Assembly (NCBI GenBank): GCA_029262065.1
Contig: JAJDAC010000016.1
Coordinates: forward strand, 78,872-142,871
Direction of reading: 5' to 3'
DNA length: 64,000 nt
Source: Candidatus Krumholzibacteriota bacterium
Lineage (GTDB): Bacteria; Krumholzibacteriota; Krumholzibacteriia; JAJRXK01
Both the position numbers and the translations under genes were made by a program. Positions 60,856 through 64,000 of this stretch are shown piece by piece. The notes below the pieces were generated by a model. It saw nothing but the letters and a program-made list of their open reading frames with translations. It was not told the origin of the DNA and did not search any database. Position 1 is the first letter of the stretch. Each line of letters begins with the position of its first letter.

Positions 60856-60883
60856 ATTGCGCATAACATACATTATGTTAACT
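60856..60883. other. dif: dif-like chromosome dimer resolution site
   Basis: The 28-bp site has a XerC arm ATTGCGCATAA (60856-60866), a 6-bp centre CATACA (60867-60872) and a XerD arm TTATGTTAACT (60873-60883). Against E. coli dif as I know it, the arms match at 9/11 and 10/11 and the centre at 3/6. The inner parts form an inverted repeat TAACATA/TATGTTA. It is an AT-rich island in GC-rich DNA between convergent genes, and gene orientation flips here. XerC and XerD are both encoded in the window. Confidence 0.85.
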
Positions 60884-60972
60884 ACAGTGTTTTGCGGGTG
60901 GGAAGTGACTTGTGCCGGCTGGATCGCGCCGTTCAACGCCGACCCCTTCTCTCGCCAACGGATAGACACGGA

Positions 60973-61008
60973 AAAAGCCCCCCGAATACTCTTCGGAGGG
61001 CTCTTCAG
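60973..61008 (-). terminator. Rho-independent terminator of trxA
   Basis: On the minus strand AGCCCTCCGAA pairs with TTCGGGGGGCT with one mismatch around a 5-nt loop, followed by a T-run (TTTTTCC). Confidence 0.8.
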
Positions 61009-61040
61009 AGCTTCTTGGTTTGTGCCGCGACGTGCGGCGG

Positions 61041-61367
61041 TCAGGCCGTAAGGCGGTCGAGCTTCTCAGCCAACTTCGCCTTCGGGACGGCGCCAACAAC
61101 TGTGTCCACGACCTCGCCGCCCTGGAAGAACAGCAACGACGGAATGCTCATGACTCCGTATTTCCCGGCCAGGGTCTGGTTGTCATCCACGTTGACCTTC
61201 GTGATCTTCACTTTGCCATCGTACTCGGTGGCGAGTTCTTCCAATACCGGTGCGATCATCTTGCACGGGCCGCACCATGGCGCCCAGAAGTCCACGAGAA
61301 CGACGCCAGCGTCGTTCTTCACTTCGGCGTCGAAGGTACTTTCATCGATGTTTACGGGTGCGGCCAC
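61041..61367 (-). CDS. trxA: Thioredoxin
   Basis: This is a 108-aa thioredoxin, the standard length. The GTG at 61367 follows AAGGAG at 7-nt spacing; an upstream frame to 61421 would add 18 unusual residues and is rejected. The active site is WCGPC (31-35, Cys32 and Cys35), after VLVDFWAP. The cis-Pro lies in MSIPSLLFF, and the protein ends VGAVPKAKLAEKLDRL. It reduces cytosolic disulfides. Terminator and promoter candidates suggest it is transcribed alone. Confidence 0.97.
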   Translation of the reverse strand: MAAPVNIDESTFDAEVKNDAGVVLVDFWAPWCGPCKMIAPVLEELATEYDGKVKITKVNVDDNQTLAGKYGVMSIPSLLFFQGGEVVDTVVGAVPKAKLAEKLDRLTA

Positions 61368-61427
61368 AAGGTGCTCCTTGGAAATGAGGGCGAGTCGGGT
61401 ATTTACCTGTGGGGCACACAAGTAAAT

Positions 61428-61454
61428 AGATTACAAACGGTTTCGAAAGCGCAA
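61428..61454 (-). promoter_or_regulatory. Candidate promoter for trxA
   Basis: On the minus strand TAATCT (61428-61433) is a fair -10 in an AT-rich stretch, with a weak TTTGCG about 16 nt upstream. Confidence 0.3.
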
Positions 61455-61493
61455 ATTGAGGAAAGTAGTCTACAGCCATGAGTTGTCTGGGCG

Positions 61494-62513
61494 CTACGTC
61501 GCTGCCTCCGGCGCCAGGGCCCAATCCAGCATCGCCAGATCGAACGCTTCGACGCCCAGGGTCGATGACTTCGCCAGCCGGTCGGCGTCCCGGAAGGCGG
61601 TCAACGCGCGTCCAAGTCTGCGGGTCGAATGGGCCTTGGCCAACGGCAACACACGTCGTGCCTGCCACGGCGCCATACCTACCGCCTTGCCCAGGCCGGG
61701 CTCGGGTACGTTGGCGTCGATCGCGCCCCTTAGCTGGGCCAACTGGCGCAGCCGCCATGACAAGATCGCCGCGCATCCCATGGCATCCCCGCCGCGCCCG
61801 CGTAGATCGAACCACACGTCCAGCGCCGGGAACGGTCGTCGAGGGTCCAATCGATCAGCCAGCGCGAACGCATCGATGTCGCGCGAACGCGAAACCAGCT
61901 CGTGAACCTGCGACCCATCGAGAGATTCTTCACCGGCGTGCAAGGCCAGTTTCTCGAGTTCGTGATGCAACTCTCCCAGGTCATCGCCGACCAGATCGGT
62001 GAGTTGCGCCAGGCCGTCGTCGGTGATGCGGAGCCCACACTCCTTGGCCTGACGTCTTAGCTGGGCAATGAGTCCCCCGCCCGCGAGCGGCGCGAACGAC
62101 ACCACCCGGCCATGCTTGGCGCAGCCAGTGGTGAACTTCAGACGTTTGTCGAGCTTCGAGGCCGTAAACACCATGACCGTTGAAGGTGCGGGATTGTCCA
62201 GGTACCTCAACAAGGGCTCGATGGCGGCGCCACTGGGCAGTTGTTCCGCGTGGCGGACCCAGACGAAACGCTGGTTTCCAAACATGGGATAGGCCGAAGC
62301 TGCTTCGGCCATGGCCGCCGGCGAGGCCTCGTCGGCGTAGATGGTCTGCGAGTTGAAGTCCGCCGATTCGGCATCGACGCTCTTGGCGGCCAGCCATCGG
62401 GCCGTGCGTTCGCTTCTGAACCCGTCGCTGCCGGCCAGGAGGTACACGGGGGAGATCTCGCCCCGTTTGAACTCGGCGGTCAGATCCTCGGGCTCCATGA
62501 CGTTCAGTGCCAC
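61494..62513 (-). CDS. holA: DNA polymerase III subunit delta
   Basis: Delta opens the beta sliding clamp within the clamp loader. I place the start at the GTG at 62513, after GGAG, giving 339 aa; a GTG at 62522 or ATG at 62498 is possible. The N-terminal domain has ISPVYLLAGSDGFRSERTARWL, and a middle AAA+-like fold has VMVFTASKLDKRLKF. The C-terminal helical domain contains LTDLVGDDLGELHHELEKLAL and ends DLAMLDWALAP. Sequence identity in this family is low but the layout is clear. It follows lptE as in many Gram-negatives. Confidence 0.88.
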   Translation of the reverse strand: MALNVMEPEDLTAEFKRGEISPVYLLAGSDGFRSERTARWLAAKSVDAESADFNSQTIYADEASPAAMAEAASAYPMFGNQRFVWVRHAEQLPSGAAIEPLLRYLDNPAPSTVMVFTASKLDKRLKFTTGCAKHGRVVSFAPLAGGGLIAQLRRQAKECGLRITDDGLAQLTDLVGDDLGELHHELEKLALHAGEESLDGSQVHELVSRSRDIDAFALADRLDPRRPFPALDVWFDLRGRGGDAMGCAAILSWRLRQLAQLRGAIDANVPEPGLGKAVGMAPWQARRVLPLAKAHSTRRLGRALTAFRDADRLAKSSTLGVEAFDLAMLDWALAPEAAT

Positions 62514-62515
62514 CC

Positions 62516-63007
62516 CTACCACTCCTCCACAACCAGGTTCAGGATGCCCGCCACGATCTCTTCGGCGGCTTCTTCGCGCGCGGCCAATTCGCCGTCGAGA
62601 CCTTCCTCGATCAGGTAGGTCCCGTCGCCCCGGATAGTCGTGGACTTGGCGATGTCCTCATTTGTCTGGGCGTCGACCATGCTCACCTGGACGGTGATCG
62701 TGATCTTGTACCGCTCGGCCCGGCGATCCTCGCCGTAGAAATCCTCGTCTTGCCGGTAGCTACGGATGGTGCCCAGGACCACGGCGTCGCTCTGACCCTC
62801 GTCCACCACCTTCAACGTGCGGTCGGCAATCAGGCCGTCGATGATCGCCTCGGTGAGTTCCACCTCGAGCTCGGGTTCATTGCTCCTGTTCTCGAAGTAA
62901 GGCACCGAAACCGTTTCCAGTCCAGGTCTTAGGCGGCCGGCATTGAGGCCGTAACCGCAGCCGGAGAGGACGGCGAGGAGGAGCAGGAAGATGGGTGCTA
63001 CGCGCAC
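62516..63007 (-). CDS. lptE: LPS-assembly lipoprotein LptE
   Basis: LptE plugs LptD in the outer membrane during lipopolysaccharide insertion. The 163-aa product has a lipoprotein signal (VAPIFLLLLAVLSGCGYGL) with the acylated Cys in LSGC, then GYGL..., ETVSVPYFENRSNEPELEVELTEAI and a two-strand/helix pattern (ITVQVSMVDAQTNEDI), matching the LptE fold. The GTG start and GGAG ribosome site lie inside a perfect hairpin. holA is coupled at its end. Confidence 0.87.
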   Translation of the reverse strand: MRVAPIFLLLLAVLSGCGYGLNAGRLRPGLETVSVPYFENRSNEPELEVELTEAIIDGLIADRTLKVVDEGQSDAVVLGTIRSYRQDEDFYGEDRRAERYKITITVQVSMVDAQTNEDIAKSTTIRGDGTYLIEEGLDGELAAREEAAEEIVAGILNLVVEEW

Positions 63008-63021
63008 GGAGGGGTCTCCGT
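63006..63021 (-). promoter_or_regulatory. Hairpin covering the lptE ribosome site and start codon
   Basis: On the minus strand ACGGAG, ACCC loop, CTCCGT form a perfect 6-bp stem. It contains the GGAG ribosome site and the first two bases of the GTG start. Confidence 0.6.
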
Positions 63022-63041
63022 TGGGGCGATGAGGATTCGGA

Positions 63042-63116
63042 CCGGCCTACGGCCGGCAGTATGAGCTACAGCCCCGGCTGCGCCGGGACTTCTAAGCCTG
63101 GCTTTGCCCGGCTTAG
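63042..63116. repeat. Three successive small palindromes after the sigma-54 regulator
   Basis: CCGGCC-TAC-GGCCGG (63042-63056), CCCGGC-TGC-GCCGGG (63073-63087), and a longer stem CTAAGCC...GGCTTAG (63092-63116, one internal mismatch, TTT loop). The last overlaps the regulator's stop codon. They may serve as a terminator or as REP-like sites. Confidence 0.7.
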
Positions 63117-64000
63117 AGCAGTTCAAAGCTCTTCATACGATAACGTAGCTTATCCCGGTTGAGATTCAAGAGCTTCGCCGTCTGGCTCTGATTGCCGTCG
63201 GCCGCGCGGTAGGCCTTCTCGATCAGGGTCCGTTCGATCATCGAGACGATGTTTTCGAGGTCCAGGCCCTCGGGCGGGATCGACTGGTTCATGGCCTGTT
63301 CCACGGCCACGAGGATAGCGGATGCGTCCTCGTCGGCCGACGACAACGGCAGGTGCGATGCGCGTAGCTCGTTGCCGTCTTCCATCAGGACGGTGCGCTC
63401 CATCAGATTCTTCAGTTCTCGGATGTTGCCCGGCCAGCGGTAGTCGAGCATGGCGTCCAGCGCGTCTTGCCCGACGCGGGTGAAGTTCTTCTGGAAGCGC
63501 TCGGAATAGAGCCGCAGGAAGTGCTCGGCCAGGGCGGGAATATCCTCGGGGCGTTCCCGCAGCGGCGGCACGCGCAGGGGGATGACGTTGAGACGGTAGA
63601 ACAGATCCTCGCGGAAAGTGCCCATCTCCACGCTGCGACGCAGATCGCGATTGGTTGCGCACACCATGCGTACGTTCACCTTGATGTCCTTCACGCCACC
63701 GACGCGACGAAACGCCATCTTCTCGAGCACCCGCAGCAGTTTCACCTGAATGGTAAGGCTCATCTCGCCGATTTCATCCAGGAACAACGTGCCCCGGTTG
63801 GCCAACTCCATCAGGCCCATCTTCTGGTTCACGGCATCGGTGAATGCACCCTTCTCGTGCCCGAACAACTCGCTTTCCAGCAGCGGCTCGGGTAGCGACG
63901 CGCAGTTGATATCCAGCATCGAGAATTTCTCGCGCGGCGAGTTGCGGTGAATGAGATTGGCCACCACATCCTTGCCCACCCCACTCTCGCCCTGGATCAG
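63113..64000 (-). CDS. Sigma-54-dependent transcriptional activator (N-terminus cut by window end)
   Basis: The gene runs off the right edge; 295 residues remain. It begins inside Walker A ([11 protein letters not shown]), followed by [13 protein letters not shown], where the sigma-54 contact loop GAFTGA reads GAFTDA, a variant known in the family. Walker B is [11 protein letters not shown], the sensor region is [40 protein letters not shown], and the Fis-type helix-turn-helix (about the last 45 residues) has [33 protein letters not shown]. The missing N-terminus would show whether it is an NtrC-type response regulator. Its target genes are unknown. Confidence 0.93.
   Translation of the reverse strand: MIQGESGVGKDVVANLIHRNSPREKFSMLDINCASLPEPLLESELFGHEKGAFTDAVNQKMGLMELANRGTLFLDEIGEMSLTIQVKLLRVLEKMAFRRVGGVKDIKVNVRMVCATNRDLRRSVEMGTFREDLFYRLNVIPLRVPPLRERPEDIPALAEHFLRLYSERFQKNFTRVGQDALDAMLDYRWPGNIRELKNLMERTVLMEDGNELRASHLPLSSADEDASAILVAVEQAMNQSIPPEGLDLENIVSMIERTLIEKAYRAADGNQSQTAKLLNLNRDKLRYRMKSFELL

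Noticed and set aside
60856..60883. Integron attC-like or operator-like reading of the dyad
   Set aside because: The RYYYAAC/GTTRRRY core does not fit, and no integrase cassette context exists. The 28-bp layout with 11-6-11 arms fits dif far better.

Overview
This 64 kb window is dense, high-GC bacterial chromosome of a Gram-negative (diderm) organism. Outer-membrane traits are an LptE-type lipoprotein, a LapA/LapB pair and a predicted outer-membrane beta-barrel protein. Three large secreted proteins end in FlgD-like/T9SS-like C-terminal domains. SecA is 1026 aa and carries the long insertion typical of Bacteroidota and relatives. Together these point to the FCB superphylum or a neighbour (Eisenbacteria- or Krumholzibacteriota-like lineages). 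That placement is inference; no 16S or other decisive marker is present. No prophage, IS transposase, CRISPR array or defence island was seen, so this is core chromosome.

Layout: (1) 1-5.5 kb: end of a secreted protein, lytic transglycosylase, CTP-dependent polyprenol-kinase-like protein, TPR and J-domain proteins. (2) 5.6-13.1 kb: secA, trmFO, xerC, hslV, hslU. (3) 13.2-20.9 kb: envelope block with an Ig-like lipoprotein, a DapF with an altered active site, a peptidase/beta-propeller/barrel protein and a large secreted protein. (4) 21-26.3 kb: htpG, rpsT (minus strand), uvrC, xerD. (5) 26.4-34.8 kb: scpA-scpB (unusually long overlap), rluB, hisC, aroA, a cmk-plsC fusion, rpsA. (6) 34.8-48.1 kb: mtaB, miaB, lapA, lapB, a SPOR protein, mutS, a GAF/degenerate-GGDEF protein, mutL, miaA. 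(7) 48.1-56.6 kb: four tRNA genes (Gly-CCC, Pro-GGG, Pro-CGG, Arg-CCT) with an AI-2E-family permease, der, plsY, gpsA, a MerR regulator, a GT2, surE, pcm and apt. (8) 56.6-60.8 kb: a minus-strand LamG protein, then a TPR and a Tic20-like membrane protein. (9) 60.8-64 kb: minus-strand trxA, holA, lptE and a truncated sigma-54 activator.

The most important non-coding find is a 28-bp dif-like site at 60856-60883, between convergent genes. It matches E. coli dif at 22 of 28 positions as I recall that sequence. Left of it nearly all genes are on the plus strand; right of it all are on the minus strand, as expected at a replication terminus. Both Xer recombinases that would act on it are in the same window. 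The second find is a pair of about 140-nt near-palindromic elements (55307-55444 and 55522-55661) in the only large gap without a gene on the left arm. Other points are short tandem repeats at several stop codons, a 185-nt out-of-frame scpA/scpB overlap, a Cys-to-Ser change in the DapF active site, and a hairpin covering the lptE start.

Functionally the window joins chromosome maintenance (XerC/D-dif, ScpAB, MutSL, UvrC, HolA), protein export and quality control (SecA, HslUV, HtpG, Trx), translation and tRNA modification (S1, S20, Der, RluB, TrmFO, MiaA, MiaB, MtaB, four tRNAs) and envelope building (PlsY, GpsA, PlsC, LptE, LapAB, lytic transglycosylase, DapF).
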